From contig CAYSFD010000026.1 in assembly GCA_964430565.1 (NCBI GenBank), positions 1-42,341 on the forward strand: DNA of 42,341 bases. Reading direction: 5' to 3'. This document shows, in pieces, positions 31,969-40,468 of this stretch (position 1 is the first letter of the stretch; each line of letters begins with the position of its first letter). The stretch comes from VBDM01 sp964430565. Its GTDB lineage: Bacteria; Pseudomonadota; Gammaproteobacteria; Burkholderiales; SG8-39. The translations under genes were made by a program, and so were the position numbers. The notes below the pieces were generated by a model. It saw only the letters and a program-made list of their open reading frames with translations. It was not told the origin of the DNA and did not search any database.

Positions 31969-32673
31969 ATGATCGACGTCTACACCTGGCCGACGCCCAA
32001 CGGGCATAAGATCCACATCATGCTCGAGGAAACCGGGCTCGACCACGAGATTCATCCGGTGAACATCCGAACCGGCGAGCAGTTCGATCCCGAGTTCCTG
32101 AGAATCAGCCCGAACAACAAAATTCCGGCGATCGTCGATCCCGATGGACCGGACGGAAAGCCGCTCGCGGTGTTCGAGTCGGGTGCAATTCTCATCTACC
32201 TCGCCGGGAAGACTGGAAAGCTGCTGCCGCGCGACGATCGCGGCAAGTACGTCGCCCTCCAGTGGCTCATGTTTCAGATGGGCTCCGTCGGTCCGATGAT
32301 GGGGCAGAGCGGGCATTTCCGCAGCAACGCAGCGCCCGAGCGCATCGAGTACGCCATCAACCGCTATGGGAACGAAGTCAAGCGGCTGCACGGCGTGATG
32401 GAAAAACGGCTCTCGGAGGCGCGATACTTTGCCGGGGCGGAGTACTCGATCGCGGACATCGCGATTTTTCCTTGGCTGCGCGCGAGCGAAAGAAACGGCA
32501 TCGACTGGGCGGACTTTCCGAAAGTAAAAAACTGGTTCGATGGAATCGCGGCGCGGCCTGCCGTGCAGCGTGCCCTCAAGGTTCTGGCTGACGTTCAGAC
32601 CACGCCACCCGGCCAGTACGACCCGAAGGCGCGCGAGATCCTGTTCGGGGCGACCCAGTACCAGAAGCACTGA
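31969..32673 (+). CDS. Nu-class glutathione transferase (YfcG-like)
   Basis: A 234-aa cytosolic GST. The N-terminal thioredoxin-like domain starts MIDVYTWPTPNGHKIHIMLE; the TPNGHK segment holds the Thr and Asn residues that bind glutathione in E. coli YfcG in place of the usual Tyr/Ser. ISPNNKIPAIVDPDG carries the cis-Pro, and FESGAILIYLA the gamma-Glu contact. The C-terminal helical domain includes YSIADIAIFPW. YfcG has disulfide-bond reductase activity, so that role is likely. ATG 31969 follows AAGGAG; an in-frame extension upstream overlaps the 61-aa gene and is not used. Confidence 0.9.
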   Translation: MIDVYTWPTPNGHKIHIMLEETGLDHEIHPVNIRTGEQFDPEFLRISPNNKIPAIVDPDGPDGKPLAVFESGAILIYLAGKTGKLLPRDDRGKYVALQWLMFQMGSVGPMMGQSGHFRSNAAPERIEYAINRYGNEVKRLHGVMEKRLSEARYFAGAEYSIADIAIFPWLRASERNGIDWADFPKVKNWFDGIAARPAVQRALKVLADVQTTPPGQYDPKAREILFGATQYQKH

Positions 32674-32689
32674 GCTTTCGGAGGCACGC

Positions 32690-34336
32690 ATGATCACGGC
32701 CGCGCAAGCGATCGTCGATTGCCTTCGCCGAGAGGGAATCGACCACGTCTTCGGCATTCCCGGGACGATGAACCTGCCGATTCTCGACGTGCTTCGCGCG
32801 ACGCCGGAGATCAGGTTCGTACTCACCCGCCACGAGCAGGGGGCGGCGTTCATGGCGTACGGCTTCGCGCGGGCGCTGAACCGGCCGGCGATCGTGACGG
32901 CGACCGAAGGTCCGGGTGTCACCAATCTCGCTACGGGCATCGGCGCCGCCTTCAAGGGCTACGTTCCGATCATCAGCATCAGCGGCGCGCAGGAGCTCTG
33001 GGTCCGGGAAAAGGACGCAAGCCAGGACATCGATCAGGTCACGATGTCCCGGCCGATCACCAAGTGGGCGTACTCGATCCCGTCGCCCAAGAAAGTCCAG
33101 GAGGCGGTGCGGCGCGCGTTCCGGGTGGCGCTCGCCGAGCCGCTCGGACCGGTCCACCTCGATGTATCCCGCGATATCCTGCTCGAACAGGTCGAGGCCG
33201 AGCCCATTTCTCCGGAGGCCTACCGGCCCACCTCGCTGCCGGCGTGCGCGGCAAGCGAGCTCGAAAGCGTCGCCGAAGAGATCGCCAAAGCCAAACGTCC
33301 AGTCATTCTTGCCGGAGGAGGGGTTCTGCGCGAGGATGCGTTGCCGGCGCTCCAGCGCCTCGCCGAGAGCACCGGAATTCCGGTCGCTACGCTGCAATAC
33401 CACCCGGATGCGTTTCCGACGTCGCACCCGCTCGCGCTGGGGCCGCTGGGACGCAACGGCTATTCGAGCGCCAATCGCGCGATGCCGCAGGCCGACGTCG
33501 TCATCGCCGTGGGCGCGCACATCGATGTTTTCTCCACCACCTTCAAGTACGGGCTCATCAGCGGCGACGCCAAGCTCATTCATCACAGCATGGTGGGAAC
33601 CGATATCGGCGTGGTTTTCCCGGTCGCGCAAGCGGTCGTCGGATCGACGCTGTCCTTCATCGAGGGGCTCGCGGAACGCCTTGGCCGAACCGGCATGAAA
33701 AAAGGATGGATCGACGTCGCCAAGCTCAGGCGCGATTGGGAGACCGAACGCCAGGGCCTGCTCGACTCCGCGGCCCGCCCCATCGTTCCGCCGGTGGTCG
33801 CTCACGCGATGCGCCAGGCACTACCTGCCGACGGGATCATGATCGTGGACGCGGGCAATGCGGGGAAGCACATGCGCGTGTTCATGGATACACACCAGCC
33901 GCACACCTACATGTACACCGACGATTGGGGATCGGTCGGCGCGGCATTTCCGATCGCCATGGGCGCCAAGCTCGCGCGTCCGAAACAGCCGGTGATGGCG
34001 GCGGTCGGCGACATGGGCATGATGTGCAACATCGGCGAGCTGGAGACCGCCGTGCGCGAGCGCATTCCGGTGGTGTGCGTCGTGTTCAACGACTTCGGGC
34101 TCGGCAACGAGCGCGCGTTCCAGAAGGAGCTGTACGGCGGGCGTCTTTTCGGGGTCGATTACGGCAACGTCGATTTCGCCGCCTTGGCGCGCGTATTCGG
34201 AGCCTACGGCGAGCGCGTCGAAGAGCCTTCGGCGGTCCTTCCCGCCATCAAGCGGGCGCTGGACAGCGGCTTGCCGGCGGTCGTGGACGTGGTCATCGAC
34301 CAGGACAAGCTGGCCGCGGTGGTTCACAAGAGCTAG
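32690..34336 (+). CDS. thiamine-pyrophosphate-dependent enzyme (acetolactate synthase-like)
   Basis: A 548-aa member of the ThDP enzyme family with the three-domain layout of acetolactate synthase and oxo-acid decarboxylases. The N-terminal PYR domain has GIPGTMNLPILD and the activating Glu in RHEQGAAFMA (about residue 49). A central domain follows (about 190-330). The C-terminal PP domain holds the Mg/ThDP motif starting VGDMGMMCNIGELETAV and ending VVFND (about 440-468), with GDM in place of the common GDG. The substrate cannot be read from sequence. ATG 32690 follows GGAGG, 16 bp after the GST stop, so the two genes are probably co-transcribed. Confidence 0.86.
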   Translation: MITAAQAIVDCLRREGIDHVFGIPGTMNLPILDVLRATPEIRFVLTRHEQGAAFMAYGFARALNRPAIVTATEGPGVTNLATGIGAAFKGYVPIISISGAQELWVREKDASQDIDQVTMSRPITKWAYSIPSPKKVQEAVRRAFRVALAEPLGPVHLDVSRDILLEQVEAEPISPEAYRPTSLPACAASELESVAEEIAKAKRPVILAGGGVLREDALPALQRLAESTGIPVATLQYHPDAFPTSHPLALGPLGRNGYSSANRAMPQADVVIAVGAHIDVFSTTFKYGLISGDAKLIHHSMVGTDIGVVFPVAQAVVGSTLSFIEGLAERLGRTGMKKGWIDVAKLRRDWETERQGLLDSAARPIVPPVVAHAMRQALPADGIMIVDAGNAGKHMRVFMDTHQPHTYMYTDDWGSVGAAFPIAMGAKLARPKQPVMAAVGDMGMMCNIGELETAVRERIPVVCVVFNDFGLGNERAFQKELYGGRLFGVDYGNVDFAALARVFGAYGERVEEPSAVLPAIKRALDSGLPAVVDVVIDQDKLAAVVHKS

Positions 34337-34366
34337 GGTATTGGGTCCAGCGCAAGCGCTTGAATT

Positions 34367-34443
34367 TGGGGTGGCCGACGGGACTCGAACCCGCGACAAC
34401 CGGAATCACAATCCGGGACTCTACCAGCTGAGCTACGGCCACC
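34367..34443 (-). tRNA. tRNA-His (anticodon GTG)
   Basis: On the minus strand the acceptor GTGGCCG pairs with CGGCCAC. An extra G at 34443 is the G-1 typical of tRNA-His and pairs with C73. The anticodon loop contains GTG, the T loop is TTCGAGT and CCA is encoded (34369-34367). Confidence 0.96.
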
Positions 34444-34454
34444 GCAGGGGAGCG

Positions 34455-34482
34455 ATTATATCCCAGGGTGGCCGGCCTGGAA
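34455..34482 (-). promoter_or_regulatory. possible promoter of tRNA-His
   Basis: On the minus strand a perfect TATAAT (34460-34455) lies 11 nt before tRNA-His. The best -35 is a weak TTCCAG (34482-34477) at 16 bp. It sits just after the ubiD-like stop codon. Confidence 0.5.
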
Positions 34483-34488
34483 CATCCG

Positions 34489-35955
34489 CTAGAGTTCGGA
34501 GAGAATTCCCCGGAACTTTTCCTCGATCCGGGCGCGCAGCCCGGGGGTGGCCCGCGCCACCGGCGGAAACTCCCCGATCATTTCGTAAGGGACGCAGGCG
34601 TCGATGACGGCGCGCGAGTTCCAGGTCGTGCCGCGCGGAATGCGCGGGTCGAGCGGACCGCTCCACATTTTCCGGATGATGTCGATGTCCTCGGCAGGAT
34701 CGCAGCGCGTGCACATCGCCCAGAGCACATCGAAGAGGTTGGTGGGATCGATGTCATCGTCCACAACGACGACGAATCGTCCGAGGTAGGAGCCCGACTG
34801 GCAGCTCGCCGCCGCCATCGCCGCCTGCTTGGCGTGGCCGGCAAAGGCTTGCTTGATGGCGATGACGTTGAACATGCGCGCGCCGCCCGCTTCGTGGCAC
34901 CAGACGCCCTTCACGCCCGAAACGCCGGCGCGCTCGACCTCGTCCCAGATCATCCCGGCCTTCATGACGCACTTGCTGTAGGAGAAATCCGACGGCGGGC
35001 GCATCGGCGTGGCGATGGTTAGGATCGGATCGTTGCGGTGGTAGACGCGTTGCACGCGGATCACCGGCTGCTCGCTCTTGCCTCCCGCGTAGTAGCCCGT
35101 GAACTCGCCGAACGGACCTTCGGGCGCCGTCTCTCCGGGATGCATTTCGCCCTCCAGCACGATTTCGGCGTGCGCCGGCATCGGCAGCCCGTGCAGTCCG
35201 CTCTCGATCACCTCGAAGGGCTTGCCGCGGTGGCCGCCGGCATAGTCGTATTCCGAAAGGCCGAAACGCAGCTCGTTGCCGCCGGCGAGGAACAGCATAG
35301 GATCGTGGCCGCAGGAGACGAGCACCGGGCAGGGCTTGCCGCGCTTGAAATACTTTTCGCGGATCTGCCGCCCATGCTTTCCCGGGGACATCCAGACGCC
35401 GACGCGCTTCGCATCGTGGACCATCACCCGGTAGGTGCCGCAGTTGACCCAGTTCTCATCCGGATCGCGCATGATCACCAGATCGTCGGTGCCGATGTAG
35501 CGGCCGCCGTCGAGCTCGTGCAGGAACGGAACCGGGAATTTCAGTACATCCACGTCGTCGCCGCTCTGCACGTTTTCCAGGATCGGCCCGCTGCGGACCG
35601 TGCGGGGCGGAACCGGCTTGTGGACTTTCATCCGGTCGCGGTAGGCACGCACCACGTCCAGGGGATGCGCGGGGACCGGAAAGCCCAGGGTGATCGCCAG
35701 GCGCCGCATCGAGTTGGTCGAACCCGACAGGGCGCGAAAGCCGTACGAATATCCGTTGATCTTCTCGAAGAGCACTGCCGGAGCGTTGGCGCGCTCGTTC
35801 ACGGCTTCGGCGAGCGTGCCCATTTCCAGATTCCAGTCGGCCCCGGGTATGCGCAGCAGTTCCCCGGCCTGCTCGATGCGCGCGAGAAACTCGCGCAAGT
35901 CCAGATGCGGGCGGTCGTAATCGTTCCAGAGCTTGATCGGGGCGGGATCGTTCAT
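34489..35955 (-). CDS. UbiD family decarboxylase
   Basis: A 488-aa member of the UbiD family, enzymes that use prenylated FMN for reversible (de)carboxylation of unsaturated or aromatic acids. Family blocks: DLREFLARIEQAGELLRI (N-terminus), GTYRVMVHDAKRVGVWMSPGKHG (about 172-194, prFMN region) and EGPFGEFTGYY (about 278-288) with the catalytic-type acidic residues. The C-terminal segment includes PRIPRGTTWNSRAVIDA. No UbiX flavin prenyltransferase is in the window. A Bug receptor lies 14 bp upstream on the same strand, suggesting uptake and decarboxylation of an organic acid; that link is inference. Start ATG 35955. Confidence 0.9.
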   Translation of the reverse strand: MNDPAPIKLWNDYDRPHLDLREFLARIEQAGELLRIPGADWNLEMGTLAEAVNERANAPAVLFEKINGYSYGFRALSGSTNSMRRLAITLGFPVPAHPLDVVRAYRDRMKVHKPVPPRTVRSGPILENVQSGDDVDVLKFPVPFLHELDGGRYIGTDDLVIMRDPDENWVNCGTYRVMVHDAKRVGVWMSPGKHGRQIREKYFKRGKPCPVLVSCGHDPMLFLAGGNELRFGLSEYDYAGGHRGKPFEVIESGLHGLPMPAHAEIVLEGEMHPGETAPEGPFGEFTGYYAGGKSEQPVIRVQRVYHRNDPILTIATPMRPPSDFSYSKCVMKAGMIWDEVERAGVSGVKGVWCHEAGGARMFNVIAIKQAFAGHAKQAAMAAASCQSGSYLGRFVVVVDDDIDPTNLFDVLWAMCTRCDPAEDIDIIRKMWSGPLDPRIPRGTTWNSRAVIDACVPYEMIGEFPPVARATPGLRARIEEKFRGILSEL

Positions 35956-35969
35956 GGGATAAGCTCCGC

Positions 35970-36935
35970 TCAATCGGCGCGGATATTCGCCTCGGCGATG
36001 ACCCGCGTCCAGCGTTCGAGCTCGACTCTCACCAACCTCGACAGCCGTTCCGGCTCCCCTCCCGCGGGGATGAGTCCCTGTTTGGCGAGGAACTCCCTCA
36101 TTTCCGGGAGAGCGAGAAGGGCATTGATCTCGTTGTTGAGCTTGCGCACGATATCCTGGGGCGTAGAGGCCGGCGCCATCAACCCATACCAGACGCTCGA
36201 CTCGACCCCGGGATAGCCCGCCTCCCTGAAGGTGGGCACCGCCGGAAAAACCGGTGAGCGCTCTTCGCTCAGCACGGCAAGCAGGCGGACTTTGCCCGCG
36301 TTCACCAGCGGAGCAACCGTATGCACCGGCAGGATCATCGCATCGACATATCCCCCGGCAAGATCCCTCATGGCTTCTGCCGCGCCCTTGTAGGGAACGT
36401 GGGTGATGTCGACGCCGGTAGCCAGCTTGAAAAGCTCCATGGTGAGATGCTGCGGCGTACCGTTGCCCGAGGAGGCATAGTTGAGTTTTCCGGGCTTCGA
36501 TTTGGCGAGTGCGACAAATTCGGCCATGGTGGCGGCGGGTGTATTTGCGCTGACCGCAAACCAAAGAAGGCCGGTGGCCACCAGGCTTACGGGAGCAAAG
36601 CTCGTCAAGGGGTCGTAACGGGCTTTTTTGCTGAGCGCCGGGTTGAGGGCAAACGTGGTCGCGGTCATCATCAACGTGTAGCCGTCGCCGGCGGCGCGGG
36701 CCGCGAGCTCGGTGCCGATGTTGCCGCTCGCGCCCGGCTTGTTTTCGACGACGACCGGAACGCTCCAGCGTTCGCCGAGCTTCTGTCCGAAGGTGCGCGC
36801 GAGGATATCGATGCCGGTTCCGGGCGAGAACGGGGCGATGATAGCGATCGTGCGGCTCGGGTAGGCGGGTTGGGCAAAGGCGGGGCTCGCCGCGAGGGCG
36901 GCAAGAACCAGGACCGTGGCGGGCAGACCGTTCAT
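35970..36935 (-). CDS. Bug/TctC-family receptor next to UbiD
   Basis: A 321-aa periplasmic binding protein with a signal peptide (about residues 1-21, LVLAALAASPAFA-Q). The mature N-terminus AYPSRTIAIIAPFSPGTGIDILAR and the ENKPGASGNIGTELAARAAGDGYTL and VPYKGAAEA blocks are Bug-family hallmarks. It is first in a minus-strand pair with the UbiD-family gene 14 bp downstream. The ligand is probably a carboxylate, perhaps related to the UbiD substrate. It is clearly distinct in sequence from the Bug protein at 13991-14956. Confidence 0.9.
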   Translation of the reverse strand: MNGLPATVLVLAALAASPAFAQPAYPSRTIAIIAPFSPGTGIDILARTFGQKLGERWSVPVVVENKPGASGNIGTELAARAAGDGYTLMMTATTFALNPALSKKARYDPLTSFAPVSLVATGLLWFAVSANTPAATMAEFVALAKSKPGKLNYASSGNGTPQHLTMELFKLATGVDITHVPYKGAAEAMRDLAGGYVDAMILPVHTVAPLVNAGKVRLLAVLSEERSPVFPAVPTFREAGYPGVESSVWYGLMAPASTPQDIVRKLNNEINALLALPEMREFLAKQGLIPAGGEPERLSRLVRVELERWTRVIAEANIRAD

Positions 36936-36968
36936 GGGGCCTCCTTTCCGGCGATCATTGTAAGACGC

Positions 36969-37844
36969 TCAAGGCGATTCGGGGAGGTCCTCGCGTGCCA
37001 GGATAAACACGCAGGAGTGACCGGCGCTGGTCTCGGGCCAGATGAACGGGAGCCGCGGGAATGCACGTTCGAGTCTGCGGCGATGGTGACCGATCTCCAC
37101 CACGAGCAGTCCTCGCGGCCGAAGAAAGTTCGCCGCAGCCTTCAGAATCCGGCGCACAAATTGGAGACCGTCTTTCCCGCCCGCGAGCGCAAGCCGCGGT
37201 TCATGCCGGTATTCGCGCGGCAGCGTGCGCATGGCCCTCGAATCGACATAGGGTGGATTGGCGAGAATGAGATCGTATAGGGCCGGCTTCAGGTCGGCGA
37301 ACAGATTAGCGGCGGACAGCCTGACACGCCGGTCGAGACGATAAGTTCGCACGTTTCGGCGCGCGACGGCGAGAGCACCACGCGAAACGTCGCTCGCGTC
37401 CACGGTCGCGCGCGGGAAGGCGAGCGCGAGCAGAATCGCCAGGCACCCCGAGCCGGTGCACAGATCGAGCGCCCGGCGCACTTCTGACGGACGCGACACC
37501 CAGGGTGCGAGCCGGTCACGCAGCAGCTCGGCGATGAAAGAGCGCGGCACGACGACGCGCTCATCGACATGGAAGCGGCGCTCTCCCAGCCAGGCCTCCT
37601 GGATCAGGTAGGCGAGGGGACGGCGCGTGCGCACGCGCTCTTCGATCAGGCGGGCGGCCCGGCGGCGTTCGTTGGGTGTCAGGCTGCGTGCAAGCGATGG
37701 TGCCAGCCGTTCGTAAGGCAGGCGCAGGACGTGCGCGAGCAGCCACGCCGCTTCGTCTCTCGCGCCGTGGGCTCCGTGGCCGAACCACAGGCGCTCGGCG
37801 CGGAAGCGTCGTTCGGCACGACTCAACCAGTCGCGCAGGGACAC
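36969..37844 (-). CDS. prmB: 50S ribosomal protein L3 N5-glutamine methyltransferase
   Basis: A SAM-dependent methyltransferase of the HemK/PrmB family. It has LCTGSGCLAILLA (SAM motif I, mid-protein), the NPPY motif (ANPPYVDSR) that positions the target glutamine, and the N-terminal helical domain with RRPLAYLIQEAWLGERRFHVDERVVVPRS. The VPRS wording and the position next to dapE support PrmB over PrmC. The start is uncertain: the frame is open far upstream through dapE on the same strand. GTG 37844 (about 291 aa) fits the usual length of about 300, but no clear ribosome site is seen. Confidence 0.88.
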   Translation of the reverse strand: MSLRDWLSRAERRFRAERLWFGHGAHGARDEAAWLLAHVLRLPYERLAPSLARSLTPNERRRAARLIEERVRTRRPLAYLIQEAWLGERRFHVDERVVVPRSFIAELLRDRLAPWVSRPSEVRRALDLCTGSGCLAILLALAFPRATVDASDVSRGALAVARRNVRTYRLDRRVRLSAANLFADLKPALYDLILANPPYVDSRAMRTLPREYRHEPRLALAGGKDGLQFVRRILKAAANFLRPRGLLVVEIGHHRRRLERAFPRLPFIWPETSAGHSCVFILAREDLPESP

Positions 37845-37885
37845 CGGGGCAGCGACTTGGATGCGCGGAGCGGGGCGGGAACGGC

Positions 37886-39031
37886 TCAGGATGCGAGAAG
37901 CCGCGAGAGCAGGCGAGAATAGATCTCGCGCAGCGGTTCGATCGCGGCGAGTTCGATGTGTTCGTTCAGCTTGTGAATGGTGGCGTTGAGCGGGCCGAAC
38001 TCGACCACTTCGGGACAGATGTCGGCGATGAAGCGGCCGTCGGAGGTGCCGCCCGTGGTGCTCACTTCGGGCGCGGAGCCGGTGACTTCGCGAATGACGG
38101 CGATCAGTGTCTCGACCAGTTTGCCGCGCGGCGTGAGATAAGGCGCGCCCGAGAGCGACCACTCGATTTCGAAGTCGAGCCCGTGGCGCTCCAGAATCGA
38201 TCGGACGCGCTGCTTGATCGCCTCGGGCGTGCTTGCGGTCGAAAAGCGGAAGTTGAACATCACCTCGACTTCGCCGGGAATGACGTTGCTTGCGCCGGTA
38301 CCGCCGTGGATATTCGAAATCTGCCAGGTAGTCGGCGGAAAGTGCTCGTTGCCCCGATCCCACTCGGTCGCCGCAAGCTCGGCGAGCGCGGGCGCCGCGA
38401 GATGGACGGGATTTTTGGCCAGATGCGGATAAGCGACGTGGCCCTGCACGCCTCGGACGCGCAGCGTGCCCGAGAGCGAGCCGCGGCGGCCGTTCTTGAT
38501 CGTGTCGCCGAGCTTCGATGCGCAGGTCGGTTCGCCCACGAGGCAATAGTCGATGCGTTCGCCGCGGCCCTTCAGCAGTTCGACCACCCGGGCCGTGCCG
38601 TCCACGGCCGGACCTTCCTCGTCCGAGGTGATCAACAGCGCGATCGACCCCTCATGGGAAGGATGCTTCTTTACGAAGTGCTCTACCGCCACGACGAAGG
38701 CCGCGATCGACGTCTTCATGTCGGCGGCGCCGCGCCCGAAGAGCCTCCCGTCGCGTTCGGTGGGCACGAAAGGGTCACTCGTCCACTTGTCGAGCGGCCC
38801 GGTGGGCACGACATCGGTATGTCCCACAAAGCAGAGAACGGGACGGGCGGCGCCGCGTCGAGCCCAGAGATTGCTGACCTCGCCGCACCGGACCGGTTCG
38901 ATCGCGAACCCGAGCCGCGCCAGACGCTCGGCAAGCAATTGCTGGCAGCCGCCGTCCTCGGGGGTGACCGAGCGGCGCGCGATCAGTTCGCGAGCGAGTT
39001 GGAGCGTGGCAGCCGTTTCAGCGGCCGGCAT
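37886..39031 (-). CDS. dapE: succinyl-diaminopimelate desuccinylase
   Basis: A 381-aa dinuclear zinc peptidase-family (M20) enzyme of lysine and peptidoglycan precursor synthesis. Metal and catalytic residues are visible: GHTDVVPTGP (His and Asp, about 68-77), GRGAADMK (about 99-106), SDEEGPA (general base Glu and metal Glu, about 133-139), GEPT (about 163) and the C-terminal NATIHKLNEHI His. The dimerisation domain (about 180-295) includes GVQGHVAYPHLA and the NVIPGEV strand. ATG 39031 gives the typical start; the open frame continues to 39271 but overlaps pilU there. prmB follows. Confidence 0.95.
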   Translation of the reverse strand: MPAAETAATLQLARELIARRSVTPEDGGCQQLLAERLARLGFAIEPVRCGEVSNLWARRGAARPVLCFVGHTDVVPTGPLDKWTSDPFVPTERDGRLFGRGAADMKTSIAAFVVAVEHFVKKHPSHEGSIALLITSDEEGPAVDGTARVVELLKGRGERIDYCLVGEPTCASKLGDTIKNGRRGSLSGTLRVRGVQGHVAYPHLAKNPVHLAAPALAELAATEWDRGNEHFPPTTWQISNIHGGTGASNVIPGEVEVMFNFRFSTASTPEAIKQRVRSILERHGLDFEIEWSLSGAPYLTPRGKLVETLIAVIREVTGSAPEVSTTGGTSDGRFIADICPEVVEFGPLNATIHKLNEHIELAAIEPLREIYSRLLSRLLAS

Positions 39032-39095
39032 GGCGGCCTTCGGCGGAACCGGCTCGGCCGATCGAGCAGCGGCGAGCCCTGACTTGCGGCATCCT

Positions 39096-40277
39096 CTATA
39101 CGCGCTCGGTGTCGCCGACGTCGAGCTTGAAGTCGTTGAACGAAGTGTTGCTGAGCGCGGCCGCAGCCGGTTTTGCTTCGGGCTTGCGTTCCTTGCCGGT
39201 CGCAATATCGGCGCCCGCATCGGTATTGTTGATGAGCCAGAGAAGATTGTTGGCGGAATCGGCGTTGGCAAGCCCTTCTTCCTGAGTGATGGTGCCTGCG
39301 CGAATCATGTTGAACAGTGACTGTTCGAAGGTCTGCGAGCCGGGCGTCAGCGCCTTTTCCATCGCCTCCTTCATTTCGTTGATCTCGCCTTTCTCGATCA
39401 GCTCGGCTATGTGGCGGCTGTTCAGCATGACCTCCGCCGCCGCGGAACGCGTGCCTCTGACGTTTTTGACGAGGCGCTGCGATACGACGCATCTGAGCGT
39501 CGCCGAGAGGTCCTGCAGCAGCGCGGCGCGGCTCTCCAGCGGATAGAAACTGATGACGCGGTTCATCGCATGGTAGCTGTTGTTGGCGTGCAGCGTGGCG
39601 AGGCACAAGTGCCCCGACTGCGCATACTGGATCGCCGAGGTCATCGTGTCTTTGTCGCGCACTTCTCCGATGAGGATGCAGTCGGGCGCCTGGCGCAGCG
39701 CGTTCTTCAGGCCCACTTTCATGTCCAGCGTATCGGTGCCGACCTCGCGCTGATTAACGATCGATTTCTTGTTCTGGAAAATGAACTCGATCGGATCCTC
39801 CAGAGTGAGGATATGGCCGGTCTTCTGCTCGTTGCGGAAGTCGAGCATCGCCGCAAGCGTCGTCGATTTCCCCGAGCCGGTCGCCCCCACCATCAGGATC
39901 AGGCCGCGCTTTTCCAGGATGAGCTCCTTGAGCACGCTCGGCAGGCCGAGCGTGTCGAGCGGCGGGATGCTGCCGGGGATGTAGCGCACCACCACCGAGG
40001 GCGACCCTTTCTGCCGGAAGGCGCTGATGCGGAAGCTGCCCACGCCCGGCAAGGTGTATGCCGTATTCAATTCGAGCGTGTCCTCGTACTCCTTCTTCTG
40101 CTTGTCGTCGATGACTTCGAGGAGCAGGCTGCGTATGGTATTGGCGTCCATCGCTTGCTGGTTGACGGGCACGGCGACGCCGTTGATCTTGATATTGATG
40201 GGCGAACTGACCGACAGAAAAATGTCGGAAGCCTTCTTGTCGGCCATCAACTGGAACAGGCGCTTCATCGTGGACAT
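39096..40277 (-). CDS. pilU: PilU-like type IV pilus retraction ATPase
   Basis: A 393-aa hexameric ATPase of the PilT/PilU family. Walker A GATGSGKST (about residues 133-141), the Asp box around LEDPIEF, Walker B APDCILIGEVRD (about 199-210) and the His box GHLCLATLHAN (about 222-232) are present. The RGLILMVGATGSGKSTTLAA and TFEQSLFNMIRAGTIT wording is closer to PilU than PilT. The C-terminal tail (about 350-393) is variable. No pilT lies next to it, unlike the common pilT-pilU pair, so it may be a second PilU-like copy. ATG 40277 follows GGGGAGA. Confidence 0.88.
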   Translation of the reverse strand: MSTMKRLFQLMADKKASDIFLSVSSPINIKINGVAVPVNQQAMDANTIRSLLLEVIDDKQKKEYEDTLELNTAYTLPGVGSFRISAFRQKGSPSVVVRYIPGSIPPLDTLGLPSVLKELILEKRGLILMVGATGSGKSTTLAAMLDFRNEQKTGHILTLEDPIEFIFQNKKSIVNQREVGTDTLDMKVGLKNALRQAPDCILIGEVRDKDTMTSAIQYAQSGHLCLATLHANNSYHAMNRVISFYPLESRAALLQDLSATLRCVVSQRLVKNVRGTRSAAAEVMLNSRHIAELIEKGEINEMKEAMEKALTPGSQTFEQSLFNMIRAGTITQEEGLANADSANNLLWLINNTDAGADIATGKERKPEAKPAAAALSNTSFNDFKLDVGDTERV

Positions 40278-40310
40278 TTCTGTCTCCCCTCGATGCAACG
40301 GTCAGCGCAC

Positions 40311-40316
40311 AGTATA
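40311..40316 (-). promoter_or_regulatory. possible -10 box of pilU
   Basis: On the minus strand TATACT (40316-40311) lies 34 nt before the pilU-like ATG. No good -35 box is seen at the expected distance, so support is limited. Confidence 0.35.
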
Positions 40317-40468
40317 GGCCGGATTCACCGTCCGCGGAGCGCAGCTCGCGCTTTGAGGTCCGGCGACCTGACGTAATATCCCCGCGCCACGATATGTCTT
40401 TGACCAACAGGTGCAGTTTTTCTACAGTAGGGGCGCTTCTAAACTGGAAACTCGCGGCCGCCTTGTCA

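Noticed and set aside
32719..34431. 570-codon frame overlapping the ThDP enzyme and tRNA-His
   Set aside because: It runs through a tRNA gene in antisense and has no recognisable domain; a shadow of the ThDP frame.
36969..38546. 525-aa reading that would extend PrmB far upstream
   Set aside because: The extension overlaps dapE out of frame and is Arg-rich; PrmB similarity begins only near 37844.
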